NCBI GenBank assembly: GCA_024399835.1
Contig: JAKSNK010000001.1
Coordinates: 62,001-126,000 of the forward strand
DNA: 64,000 nt
Reading direction: 5' to 3'
From: Paludibacteraceae bacterium
Lineage (GTDB): Bacteria > Bacteroidota > Bacteroidia > Bacteroidales > Paludibacteraceae
Made by a program: the position numbers and the translations under genes. This document shows positions 7,825 to 17,200 of the stretch, in pieces (position 1 is the stretch's first letter; each line of letters starts with the position of its first letter). The notes beneath the pieces were generated by a model that was given only the letters and a program-made list of their open reading frames with translations, had not been told where the DNA came from and searched no databases.

Positions 7825-8792
7825 ACAAGATAGGACAATATATCTATTTAGGTTGGTGGTTCGTAAGGGCACGCCTGTTCGGTCGCAAAGCGCCGCTGCA
7901 GACTGTTCTGTTTATCACCGATGTATGCAATCTGAAGTGTAAGCATTGTTCGGTACACGGCATTGTGGGCGGTCAGCACCGCCGTTACGAAGATATCGTG
8001 TCGGACTTGCAGTACAGTTACGGACTCGGTTCGCGATTTGTGGATATAGAAGGCGGCGAGCCCACCCTATGGCGCGAGGGCGACAAGACAATAAACGATA
8101 TCATCCGTGCAGCGAAAGAGATTGGTTTTTTCTCGATAACGATTACCACCAACGCGCAACAGGACTTTTCGCAGGTACACATGGACTCGCTATGGGTGAG
8201 CATGGACGGCGTAGGCAAGTACCACGAGGCAGTACGCGGAGAAGGCACTTTTGCCCGGTTGGAAACGAACATCCGGCACTTTGCAGAAAGTCAAGCGCAC
8301 TTTGACAAGCGCATGCTCACCGTCAACATGGTGGTTAACAACCTCAACAAAGACGGGTTGAGCAAGGCGATGGAATATGTTCGCCGCAGTCCGTACATCG
8401 GGCAAATCAGCGTTAATTTTCACACTCCTTTCCCGGGAACAGAAGCGCTGATGCTGAGTGACGAAGACAAGTGCAGGGCGTTGGACACCGTATTGGACTA
8501 CAAACGGCGCGGTTACCCGATAATGAACAGCCGTTCGGGACTGAAAAAGATGTACCCCGACTATATGCAGACGCACCCTGTAGGAGAATTATGCTGGGTG
8601 ACCAACTTCATTTACCCCAACGGGCAAAGAGGACTGTGCGTGGGCATTCAGCAGGAGATACTGCGGGGGCATGTGTCCTATGTTCCTACCGACACCTGCA
8701 AGCAATGCGGCTTTTGCATGTCGGGCGAAATGGCAAGTGTGTTCCACTTCTGCCCGGACACATTGTTAGCCGGCTTTAAACTACGCATGTGA
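7821..8792 (+). CDS. Radical SAM enzyme with SPASM-like C-terminus
   Basis: A 323-residue cytoplasmic iron-sulfur enzyme. TDVCNLKCKHCSVHG (about residue 34) is the CxxxCxxC site that binds the [4Fe-4S] cluster and SAM. EGGEPTLWREGD is the following GGE motif. At the C-terminus, ELCW, GLCVG, DTCKQCGFC and FHFC give a cysteine set that could bind an auxiliary cluster, as in SPASM proteins. The start at 7821 overlaps the stop of the prenyltransferase (ATGA). The frame extends 21 codons upstream, but that part lies inside the neighbour. Reaction unknown. The coupling to a UbiA enzyme hints at modification of a prenylated lipid or quinone, which is inference. Confidence 0.8.
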   Translation: MNKIGQYIYLGWWFVRARLFGRKAPLQTVLFITDVCNLKCKHCSVHGIVGGQHRRYEDIVSDLQYSYGLGSRFVDIEGGEPTLWREGDKTINDIIRAAKEIGFFSITITTNAQQDFSQVHMDSLWVSMDGVGKYHEAVRGEGTFARLETNIRHFAESQAHFDKRMLTVNMVVNNLNKDGLSKAMEYVRRSPYIGQISVNFHTPFPGTEALMLSDEDKCRALDTVLDYKRRGYPIMNSRSGLKKMYPDYMQTHPVGELCWVTNFIYPNGQRGLCVGIQQEILRGHVSYVPTDTCKQCGFCMSGEMASVFHFCPDTLLAGFKLRM

Positions 8793-9721
8793 TGTCCATA
8801 CAAATTACCATAGATAGCGGTTCGGGTTTTTGCTTCGGAGTGACCAGTGCCATCCGCAAAGCCGAAGAGGAACTGAAAAAAGGTTCGTTATGCTGTCTGG
8901 GTGATATTGTTCACAACGGTCAGGAAGTAGGTCGGCTGGAGCAGGCAGGTTTGCAAACGATTGACTACACGGACCTGCGGCAGATGCACGGCGGTCGTGT
9001 GCTGTTGCGCGCTCACGGCGAACCGCCCTCCACATATACCACAGCACAGCAGAACGGCATAGAAGTGATAGATGCTACCTGCCCCGTTGTAAAGAAACTA
9101 CAGGAGCGTATCCGTGCCACATACATTAAGCACCCTAACGCACAGATTGTTATCTTTGGCAAAGTGGGGCACGCCGAAGTAATCGGGTTGCAGGGACAAA
9201 CCAACAATACGGCGATAGTGGTGGAAGGGTTGCAGGACATTGAGCAACTGGATTTTAACCGGGATATTTACCTTTTTTCGCAAACGACCAAGTCGGTGGA
9301 CGAGTTCAATCAAATAGTAGATACTATCAAACACCGGCTTACCGATTCACCGGCTCACCGACTTACCGGCTCACCGACTTTTGAATACCACGATACGATT
9401 TGCCGCAATGTAGCCAACCGTGTAGCACAACTCAAAGAGTTCGCTTCGGCGCAACACCTGGTAGTATTTGTCGGCGGCAAAAAGTCCAGCAATGCCAAAG
9501 TGCTGTTTGAGCAATGCCGCGACGCCAACCCGAACACTATCTTTGTATCCTCGGCGGAAGAGATTAGCGAGCGTTTGATTAGCGACCACCCGGCAACCGC
9601 GGCGGCACAGGGTGACACCCTGCGCGTAGGCATTTGCGGGGCGACCAGTACGCCACTATGGCTGATGGAACAAGTGCGCGACCGCCTACTCGATTTACCG
9701 ATTAACCGATCAACCAATTAA
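8792..9721 (+). CDS. ispH: 4-hydroxy-3-methylbut-2-enyl diphosphate reductase
   Basis: Last step of the MEP pathway: reduces HMBPP to IPP and DMAPP with a [4Fe-4S] cluster. The three cluster cysteines are in GFCFGV (about 11), DATCPVVKK (about 97) and DTICRNVANR (about 206). Typical surroundings are NGQEVGRLE, RAHGEPP, FGKVGHAEV and SQTTKS. An array of octamer repeats inserts residues HRLTDSPAHRLTGSPT (about 181-196), in frame, just before the third cysteine. A second array forms the very C-terminus and runs over the stop codon. The ATG at 8792 overlaps the radical SAM stop (TGATG); a GTG at 8789 is also possible. Confidence 0.95.
   Translation: MSIQITIDSGSGFCFGVTSAIRKAEEELKKGSLCCLGDIVHNGQEVGRLEQAGLQTIDYTDLRQMHGGRVLLRAHGEPPSTYTTAQQNGIEVIDATCPVVKKLQERIRATYIKHPNAQIVIFGKVGHAEVIGLQGQTNNTAIVVEGLQDIEQLDFNRDIYLFSQTTKSVDEFNQIVDTIKHRLTDSPAHRLTGSPTFEYHDTICRNVANRVAQLKEFASAQHLVVFVGGKKSSNAKVLFEQCRDANPNTIFVSSAEEISERLISDHPATAAAQGDTLRVGICGATSTPLWLMEQVRDRLLDLPINRSTN
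9332..9379 (+). repeat. In-frame octamer array inside ispH
   Basis: Six units of about 8 bp (CACCGGCT, TACCGATT and variants), the complement of the GGTGAATC octamer seen elsewhere. Three units are 24 bp, so the frame is kept and an 8-residue peptide period results. Confidence 0.85.
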
Positions 9722-9723
9722 CC
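9692..9723 (+). repeat. Octamer array over the ispH stop codon
   Basis: GATTTACC, GATTAACC, GATCAACC, AATTAACC: four degenerate octamers encode the last residues of IspH and include its stop codon. Confidence 0.75.
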
Positions 9724-9730
9724 TATAAAT

Positions 9731-10714
9731 ATGGAATACAAGATTAAAACAGTAGGAGTACTCACTTCCGGTGGAGATGCTCCGGGCATGAACGCAGCCG
9801 TGCGTGCGGTGACTCGTGCCGCAATAGTCAACGGTATGCGTGTCAAAGCCATCTTTCGCGGTTACAAAGGACTGATGGACGGCGAAGTACAGGAATTTAC
9901 CACACAAGACGTGAGCGGCATCATTCAGCGTGGCGGTACGCTACTCAAGTCGGCACGCAGTGAGGAGTTTAAGACCCCCGAAGGTCGCCAACGCGCCTAC
10001 GAGACGATTGTCAAAGAAGAGATAGATGCACTCGTTGTGATTGGCGGTGACGGCACTTTTACCGGCGCACGATTGTTGGCACAGGAATATAATGTGACCG
10101 TAATCGGTGTGCCAGCCACCATAGACAACGACCTATGGGGAACAGACTCCACGATTGGCTACGATACGGCACTGAACACCATCATGGACTGCGTGGATAA
10201 ACTTCGCGATACGGGAACAAGTCACGAGCGCGTATTTGTAGTGGAAGTGATGGGTCGCGATGCGGGCTTTTTGACCCTTAATGCCGCTATCGCTTCGGGC
10301 GCAGAGGCAGCGATTATCCCTGAGCGCAAGACAGTAGAAGAGCAGATAGAAGAAGCGATAGGTCAGGGGCGGCGCAAACACAAGAACTCCGCCATACTGC
10401 TGGTACAAGAGCATGCCATAGAGGGCGGCGCCAATGCCGTGGCAGAGATGATAGAAAAAGCACACCCCGAATACGGTACACGCGTCACTATATTAGGTCA
10501 CTTGCAGCGCGGCGGTTGTCCTACGGCAGCAGACCGCATATTAGCTTCCCGTTTGGGCTGTCATGCCATACTCGCCCTGCTGGACGAGCAGCGCAGTATC
10601 ATGATAGGAATGCAAAACGGCAATATCGCCTATGTACCGCTTACACAAGCCATCAAACAAAAGAAGGACATTGGCACCGACAGGTGGAACGCCCTTCATA
10701 TGTTAAGTATTTAG
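9731..10714 (+). CDS. pfkA: ATP-dependent 6-phosphofructokinase
   Basis: Phosphorylates fructose 6-phosphate to fructose 1,6-bisphosphate in glycolysis. The 327 residues are of normal length. [16 protein letters not shown] is at the N-terminus, [11 protein letters not shown] near 104, and [20 protein letters not shown] near 127. A non-lysine before TIDND argues for ATP rather than pyrophosphate as donor. Later blocks are [11 protein letters not shown] and [12 protein letters not shown]. It follows ispH after 9 bp and is probably co-transcribed. It could also receive fructose 6-phosphate made by the galactosamine genes of this window. The next gene converges from the other side with a 6-bp gap. 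Confidence 0.95.
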   Translation: MEYKIKTVGVLTSGGDAPGMNAAVRAVTRAAIVNGMRVKAIFRGYKGLMDGEVQEFTTQDVSGIIQRGGTLLKSARSEEFKTPEGRQRAYETIVKEEIDALVVIGGDGTFTGARLLAQEYNVTVIGVPATIDNDLWGTDSTIGYDTALNTIMDCVDKLRDTGTSHERVFVVEVMGRDAGFLTLNAAIASGAEAAIIPERKTVEEQIEEAIGQGRRKHKNSAILLVQEHAIEGGANAVAEMIEKAHPEYGTRVTILGHLQRGGCPTAADRILASRLGCHAILALLDEQRSIMIGMQNGNIAYVPLTQAIKQKKDIGTDRWNALHMLSI

Positions 10715-10720
10715 TCCGGC

Positions 10721-11314
10721 TCACAGTTCGAGTTCGCCAAAGAACTGCGGACAATGGAAATCCGGCTGCGGTAATGCTATCGGTTGCCAACTGAGGAAAT
10801 GCGGATAGCGCGTCTTATCTCCACACTTGTAGAAATTGGCTCTAATAACCACTTTTTCTCCTTGTGTGGGGATTGTTGTATGGGCAAAAAGAATGGCAAA
10901 AGGAATCGTTATTTCCACCTTCCAGTCGAATAACCCGTCCCGCTCAACTATCTGCTTATGCTGCAACGAGCAATGTCGCTCTATCTTCGCCATCTGTTCG
11001 GGGGACAAGAGTTGCACATCCTCCGTGCGCGACAATCGCCGCGAAGCGACCATCGTGCCGATGCAGTTGGTCTCAAAATTCATGTAATGGTCATCTCCGG
11101 GCACTTGGCAGAAGAACTCCACGCACGAATCTTCCCATACAGGTTCCTGGTCATTAACCGCCATGGCACGCAGTTGGCGACCGTGCACACGATAGGCAAC
11201 GCGCAACCCCTCGCCGCTATTATCAGCGAGGGGAACACGCGTTACATCCACTTCGGTCAGCGGCGCTTCAGGAAACGCTTCACGCCAGTTGACATGATTG
11301 ATAAGCAATGCCAT
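10721..11314 (-). CDS. Carbohydrate-binding family 9-like protein
   Basis: A 197-residue protein resembling Bacteroidetes CBM9-like (DOMON-type) domains. Blocks seen are AYRVHGRQL, PVWEDSCVEFF, HYMNFETNCIGTM, DWKVEITIPF and KCGDKTRYPHFLSWQPI. No signal peptide is evident, so it seems cytoplasmic, which is odd for a sugar-binding domain; a missed upstream start cannot be excluded. The ATG at 11314 lies 5 bp after the stop of the NagB-PIG-L-kinase gene, and the open frame before it overlaps that gene. It is the last gene of a unit starting at 19169 and converges with pfkA. Ligand unknown. Confidence 0.75.
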   Translation of the reverse strand: MALLINHVNWREAFPEAPLTEVDVTRVPLADNSGEGLRVAYRVHGRQLRAMAVNDQEPVWEDSCVEFFCQVPGDDHYMNFETNCIGTMVASRRLSRTEDVQLLSPEQMAKIERHCSLQHKQIVERDGLFDWKVEITIPFAILFAHTTIPTQGEKVVIRANFYKCGDKTRYPHFLSWQPIALPQPDFHCPQFFGELEL

Positions 11315-11319
11315 AGGAT

Positions 11320-14094
11320 TTAGTTTTTCGCACAACGCGCAATCACCTGTGTCATGGCATCTGCCATCTTTTCCTGCTCTTCCAACAGGCGTATTTGTGC
11401 ACGAGTGCGGACTAAATTGTGCTCGGGATACTGAATCTTGTAGTAAGTGTCGCCGTTCAGATAGTCGGTAAAGAAGCGCACGGCTTGCATATAACTGAGC
11501 AGACGGCAGCCATAAGGCAGCAACTCTTTCTCCAACGGAGTAAGGAAAGTGGCACGGCTGAGGTAACCGCGAGTGTATGCCTCAAAGACTTCCATATTGA
11601 CATGTATATTGTCAAGATTACGGTCATCCTCGTCGCCCGTATTGGCAGCAGTACGCATAAAGTCGCCGAAGTCCGACAATACGAATCCCGGCATAACGGT
11701 ATCCAAGTCAACGATACACAGCGGTTTGCCTGCGGCATCAAACATCATGTTGTTTACCTTCGTATCGCAGTGGTTGATATGCTTGAGCAGTTTGCCTTCG
11801 CGATAGAGGCGCTCAGCCAGGCACATGTCTTCACGGCGGCGGTTGAGGTCAGCGATGATGTCCTTGCACTTAGCGACTCTGCCTGCTTTGTCGTCGGCAA
11901 TGGCGTCATCCAGTTGCTGCAGGCGGAACTCTATGTTGTGGAAATTGGGAATTGACTCAACGAGGTCTTCGGCACGCAAGTCACTGAGTTGGCATTGGAA
12001 CTCGCCAAATGCCTGTCCTGCGAGGAAAGCAGACTCGGGTGTCACTTTCTCCTGTGAGGAAGCGTTCTCGATAAGCACATACACGCGCCAATAGTCTCCT
12101 TCGGGCGTTTTGTAATAGAGTTTGCCGTCCTTGGTAGGAACGAGTTGAAGCACACGGCGTTCAACATCCGTCACTCCCTGTTCGCGGAGTTTGGCACGAA
12201 TATGATCGGTGACTTTGCGGATATTGTCCTGCAGACCGTCCACATTCTCAAAGATATGATGATTGATGCGCTGCAAGAAATAGGATTTCTCGCCCGGATT
12301 GGCGGCACGCAGGATAAATGAGTCATTGATAAAACCAACCTTGAGCGGTTTGGGTTCCTGTACCTCGTTTTGAAGGTCAAATTGTCGGATAATAGTGTTC
12401 ATGCTTGTATCTTTTTGAAATCTATATTGCACAAAAGCTTCGATTGCCTCGTAATCAGCCAATCCCAGTCGGGCATACATTTCCGCGGTAGCGTGGTTAC
12501 GGTCTTCGGCGCGTTGCCAGAACAGGCGTTCGTCGTTGCCGAGGAACGGCGCTGACTCCATTTGCGACTGGTGGCAAAGGATGGTATTGCGCTTGTGGCG
12601 CAGTTCTTCGGGTGACATAGGCACTGCCATTTCAATCAAGTCGGGCTCCCATTCCATCCATGCGCCACGATACATCCATACACGGCACTGGTTGAGCCAA
12701 TCCTCACTGTCCTTGAGTTCGTCAATGGCAGCGAGTACGGCATCCAAGCAGACTTTGTGTGTGCCATGCGGGTCGGCGAGATCGCCTGCAACAAACATCT
12801 CCTGAGGTTTGATTTCGAGCAAGAGGCGTTTGACTATATCGACATCACGCTGACTGAGGTCTCCCTTTTTGATAGTACCTGTCTCGTAGAAAGGCAAATT
12901 GAGGAAGTGTATATGCGAGGTATCCAATCCCATGTGACGGCAAGCGGCAGTCGCTTCGCCACGACGGATGAGTGCCTTAAGGTCCAACACTTCGCGGTCA
13001 GAGAGAGTGGTATGAGCAAGTTTATCCTTGAGCGCCGCAGCTTCGTGGCTTAATTGCGCATTGGCAGCAGGCAGTCCGTTTACAAAGTCTATGAAATACT
13101 GCACATGCGTATCGTCCACGGCTATGCAGCCACTGGTTTCGTAGGCGATATGCACATTATGTCCCTGACGAATGAGCCGCTGGAAAGTGCCACCCATAGA
13201 TATGACATCATCATCGGGGTGCGGCGAGAAGATAAGTATATCCTTGGGGAAAGGCAATGCCCGTTCGGGGCGTGCCGAGTCGTCGGCATTAGGTTTGCCA
13301 CCGGGCCAACCGGTAACGGTATGCTGCAGATCATTGAAGACCTTAATATTGCAATTATACGCCGAACCATATACGATAGCGAGGTCAGACAAACCATGCT
13401 CGTTGTAGTCACGGTTGGTAAGTTTGAGAATGGGCTTTTCGGTTACTCCGCAAAGCCATACAATAGCGTGCCGAGTCAGCCGGTCATCCCAATGGCAGGC
13501 AGTAACCATCCAAGGGCGGTCGATACGCGTGAGTTGTGAAGCAGCGCCGAGGTCGCACACGATACGCGCATTGGGGTGCATTTGCAGGGCAGATGCAGGA
13601 GTAAGGGTGTTATTCTCACCCTCTACGATAGAGCGAATAGTGGCAGCCTTGTGGTCGCCCCAAGCGACAAGGATGATTTCGCGGGCTTTCATAAGGGAAG
13701 CCATCGTAATACGCCCCAATCCCATTCTGCCACAAGACAAAACGAGAATATCACACTCGGCATTAACGGGTGTATTGGCGTCCGGGATATTGAGTTGCAC
13801 GCCGTCAAGGACCAAACTATCCTCTGCTATCCGGTGCAATTCGGCAACTATATCCGTTTTAGAACGACCGGCAGCAACGGTAATCGAGATAGGTCGTTCG
13901 GCACGCTGAGCATGTGCAATGCTGTCTGCCAAATACTTAGCGACGAAAGTAGATCCCTCAATGACAGAGTCAAAGATGCTTGTCGGTATTTTCTCAAAGC
14001 GCGTCATTTGCGCCCTTTCAGCATCGTTGTCAAAGCGATACAACCGTTTGTCCACCTGGGACAATACGATTTGTGACGAAAGATTATTCTTCAT
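11320..14094 (-). CDS. Fusion: NagB-like domain, PIG-L deacetylase and N-acetylhexosamine kinase
   Basis: A 924-residue cytoplasmic fusion. Residues about 1-260 match the Bacteroidetes glucosamine-6-phosphate deaminase-like family, but they appear about 90 residues short: the expected loop with GxGxxGHIAFNEP is absent after VLSCGRMGLG. Residues about 270-560 are a PIG-L/LmbE N-deacetylase with the zinc motif SPHPDDDV and a second histidine site ADPHGTHKVC. Residues about 565-924 look like N-acetylhexosamine 1-kinase (NahK, aminoglycoside phosphotransferase fold): MNTIIRQF at its start, NDSFIL, the catalytic HCDTKVNNMMFD and the metal site DLDTVMPG. The kinase begins with a methionine where stand-alone NahK proteins start, so a stop was probably lost. 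It would activate or deacetylate GalNAc/GlcNAc. It lies in one unit with the InlB-repeat gene. Confidence 0.85.
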   Translation of the reverse strand: MKNNLSSQIVLSQVDKRLYRFDNDAERAQMTRFEKIPTSIFDSVIEGSTFVAKYLADSIAHAQRAERPISITVAAGRSKTDIVAELHRIAEDSLVLDGVQLNIPDANTPVNAECDILVLSCGRMGLGRITMASLMKAREIILVAWGDHKAATIRSIVEGENNTLTPASALQMHPNARIVCDLGAASQLTRIDRPWMVTACHWDDRLTRHAIVWLCGVTEKPILKLTNRDYNEHGLSDLAIVYGSAYNCNIKVFNDLQHTVTGWPGGKPNADDSARPERALPFPKDILIFSPHPDDDVISMGGTFQRLIRQGHNVHIAYETSGCIAVDDTHVQYFIDFVNGLPAANAQLSHEAAALKDKLAHTTLSDREVLDLKALIRRGEATAACRHMGLDTSHIHFLNLPFYETGTIKKGDLSQRDVDIVKRLLLEIKPQEMFVAGDLADPHGTHKVCLDAVLAAIDELKDSEDWLNQCRVWMYRGAWMEWEPDLIEMAVPMSPEELRHKRNTILCHQSQMESAPFLGNDERLFWQRAEDRNHATAEMYARLGLADYEAIEAFVQYRFQKDTSMNTIIRQFDLQNEVQEPKPLKVGFINDSFILRAANPGEKSYFLQRINHHIFENVDGLQDNIRKVTDHIRAKLREQGVTDVERRVLQLVPTKDGKLYYKTPEGDYWRVYVLIENASSQEKVTPESAFLAGQAFGEFQCQLSDLRAEDLVESIPNFHNIEFRLQQLDDAIADDKAGRVAKCKDIIADLNRRREDMCLAERLYREGKLLKHINHCDTKVNNMMFDAAGKPLCIVDLDTVMPGFVLSDFGDFMRTAANTGDEDDRNLDNIHVNMEVFEAYTRGYLSRATFLTPLEKELLPYGCRLLSYMQAVRFFTDYLNGDTYYKIQYPEHNLVRTRAQIRLLEEQEKMADAMTQVIARCAKN

Positions 14095-14120
14095 TGTGAT
14101 TTAAACTGAATAAACGATAC

Positions 14121-14258
14121 TTACATGGCTTCGCTCGGATCGCCTTCTCCCTGATAAGAGAGATTGGCATTGGCTGACATGAAACTAACACACATTTCGT
14201 CTAACGAACGCAAATCAATAATGTGCGTTGTAGGATGATTATACATTTTCATATTCAT
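14121..14258 (-). CDS. Small hypothetical protein (45 aa)
   Basis: A 46-codon frame starting MNMKMYNHPTTHIIDLRS and ending GEGDPSEAM. It fits exactly in the gap between the InlB-repeat gene (18 bp upstream) and the fusion gene (26 bp downstream), in the same direction, which supports it being translated. The pattern of a short K-x-Y-x-x-P start, a middle serine/methionine stretch and a glycine-acid tail resembles small Bacteroidales peptides of unknown role; this likeness is from memory. There is no signal peptide. Function unknown. Confidence 0.55.
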   Translation of the reverse strand: MNMKMYNHPTTHIIDLRSLDEMCVSFMSANANLSYQGEGDPSEAM

Positions 14259-14276
14259 TATATTTGATAGTTATTC

Positions 14277-17200
14277 TTATTTTCTACGATGACCTTCTAC
14301 GCCATACATGTGTCCGTTGTGACGGATGTACAAATGTTGGTTGATAATCATCTTGCCATTGAGCATGGTATCCGTTACTTCGTCCAACTCGGTAACTACG
14401 GTTGGCAAGCGTCTGCCAATCGAAATGCCGGCGCTGCGCATAGCTACGGATATTTGCGCACTGGTAATATGGAAGTATGCACGAAGACCTTTCATTTTGG
14501 AAATCTCGCCTGCTTTGGGAGATTTGACAGCATTGCCGGAAGTGACGAACAGCAAATCCTTGTCTCCGGGAGTGAGTTGAGTGGGAACCAAAGTAGCCAC
14601 AAATTCAATACCGGGCACAACATCTGTCAATCCTTCGTCCTCGGTAATCTTCACGCCGGTGAAGACCATTTCGGTAGTTGCTTGAGCAGGGATAATGAGG
14701 TAAGGCACACCTGCACTGATTTCGTCCACATAATCGAAAGTGATGCTCAAACTTGCACCGTCAAAATCGGCATCCGTTAATCGTACGATTTCCGATCCAG
14801 CCAAGTCGCTATTGGCTATCTGGTCTGCGCTGAGGTCGAACGGCAAGCAGAAAGTATTGAACATGCCCGGAGTAAGAGCACGGATAACCGTAGCATCTAC
14901 GGTCTTATTCAGATTTTGGGTCAAAACAGTGTTGTCTTCGGCATTCTCGTCAATAGTGATTTCGGAAAGCGGAGCATCATCGATAGTGATTTTTTGAATA
15001 AGAGACCAGTATGGGTTGACAATCTTAATCACGAATTTGGTATCTTCGGTTGTGGTGTAAGGACCATTAGCTGTTTTAGCTTCCAAATCTGCTATTTTAG
15101 TTCCATTAGCATCTAATTCGGCTGTACCGTCTCCACCTTGCCAAGTACCTAATTGGATAGTAACTTGTTTGCCGGCAGGAACCCAGAAGGAGAATTCTCT
15201 GTCACCATTTTCGCTCTTCAGACCTGCATCATAGGATTCTTCACCCTGATTATCCCATTGTGTATTACCGAGAGGAGACATAGTGTAGTGATATAAATCC
15301 AAAGAATCTTGTACATCATTGAATCTTGTATCCCAATTGTATCCTCCCCATTCGGCAGATTTCACAAAGTTCACAGATTTGGCATATTCTGCCCAATGAG
15401 CGTGGAGGGTGCAGTTGTCAGCGGGGTAGTAGGTTGCTCCGGCAGCACCAGCCAATGTACCACCTGTAGCAGCGGTGTACCAACCATCGAAGATATAGTC
15501 CGTTTTAGCAGGAGCATCGGGCAACATAATACCTGCGCCAAAAGATGCTTCGGTAATCGGGTCGATTGTTTCCGGTGTACCGCCATTGGTGTTGAAGCTG
15601 ACCGTCTTGGGTGACATGTCGGAGATGGTAATCTTTTGAATACGGTTCCATGCATAACCTATATAGTCAGGTAGAGTGGTAATAACGAATTCGGTTTCTT
15701 CCTCCGTTGTATAATACGTTTCTGAACCTTCTGCAATGGTAATAGGAGTACCACCGTTCATAGTAAGAGTAGCCTCTTTCGGAGTTTGGTCTCCATTGAG
15801 TCTACCTACTTTTATGGTAACTTTTTGGTTTGCTTTAACCCAGAAAGAGGTAGTCGATTCACCCGTTATAGCAAGACCACCATCTAACTCGTGCTGTTGC
15901 TCATCCCAATATGGACTTTTTGGATCTGGGGCAACTATCGTGTAGTGCTTTTGTAATAAGAATGTGTTCATGTCAGTTGGGGAACCCGAATTCGCCTCTG
16001 CATAGAAATCTGCGTTTTTGGCGTATGCCTTAACGGTAATAGTAGCATTAACCGATTTGGCGTTGTATGCACCTTCTACGCGTGCTTGAGAAGCAGTAAC
16101 GATAGCCGTACCAGTAGCGGTAGCGGTGAAGGTTGAACCTGAGATAGCAGCACCTGTGATACCGGCATCTTTGACGGAGTAGGTAACAGCACCTGTGCTA
16201 TTGGACTTGAATAATTTGCTTAAATCCAAAGTGCTTTCATCAACAATGTAGATAGAATCGCGGAAAGTGATAGTTGGGTCAACGAGTTTCACTTCCCATT
16301 GAGCGGTAAAGGTAACATCGTCCGTAATCTGTAACGAAGTGCCTGCAGCATAAACCTCATCATCTATGCTTGATTTCCAGCCAGTAAAGACGAAACCTGT
16401 TTTCTCCAACGAGGTCGGTTCTGCCAAAGTATATGGTGAACCCTCATATGCTTTATCGTCAGCAGGAGCAGTACCTGTAGCTCCACCGGCATCGTAAGTT
16501 ACATTGAAGGAAGGTAAAGATAATTCGGTAACTTTTACTTTCAGGTAGTACAAATATGTTTCACCTGTTGCATTGTTTTGCGAGGTAATACGCGCCGAGC
16601 GAACACCTGAAGGTATGCTTAAGGTATAGAATTCCTGATCCTCTCCTTGTGCATTACCGTTGGTCAATTCAATGGCACTCCCTAATGCTGCGTCAGCATC
16701 AAAATGTTGTGAAGAAGCATAAGTGATATGTAATTTAGGACCACCTAAATACCCGATAGAATAAGTTAATTCGCTTATTTCCATCGTAGAGAAAATATCT
16801 TCCGATAACTCTATGTCCATATAGGTAGGACTGCCTTGTGTTTTGTACGCCGATACTGTTTGGGGAATTGCCCAACCATTTACATTGTTGGCCACTTTTA
16901 TACCGCCATAAGCTTCCCCATTATAAGCATTAATTTTGACATTATTGATATAGGTGGTCGTGTTAAAACGATTAATTGGAGTATTGTTTTGATATTCTCC
17001 CCATTCTGCAATGTAACCTACTTCCCATTGTGCTGTGTAGGTGACGCCAGCAGTACCCATAGTCATTTGTGTGCCAGCGGGGTAGATATTGTTGTCTGCA
17101 CTTGATTTCCAACCTGCAAAAATATGCCCTGTATAGGTCAACCCAGTCGGTTCGGGGAGAGTGTAAGCAAAATCCTCTCCTAAAACTTTTTCTTTAGGTG

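Noticed and set aside
10715..10720. Terminator between pfkA and the CBM9-like gene
   Set aside because: The convergent gap is only 6 bp and I saw no hairpin with a T run around it.
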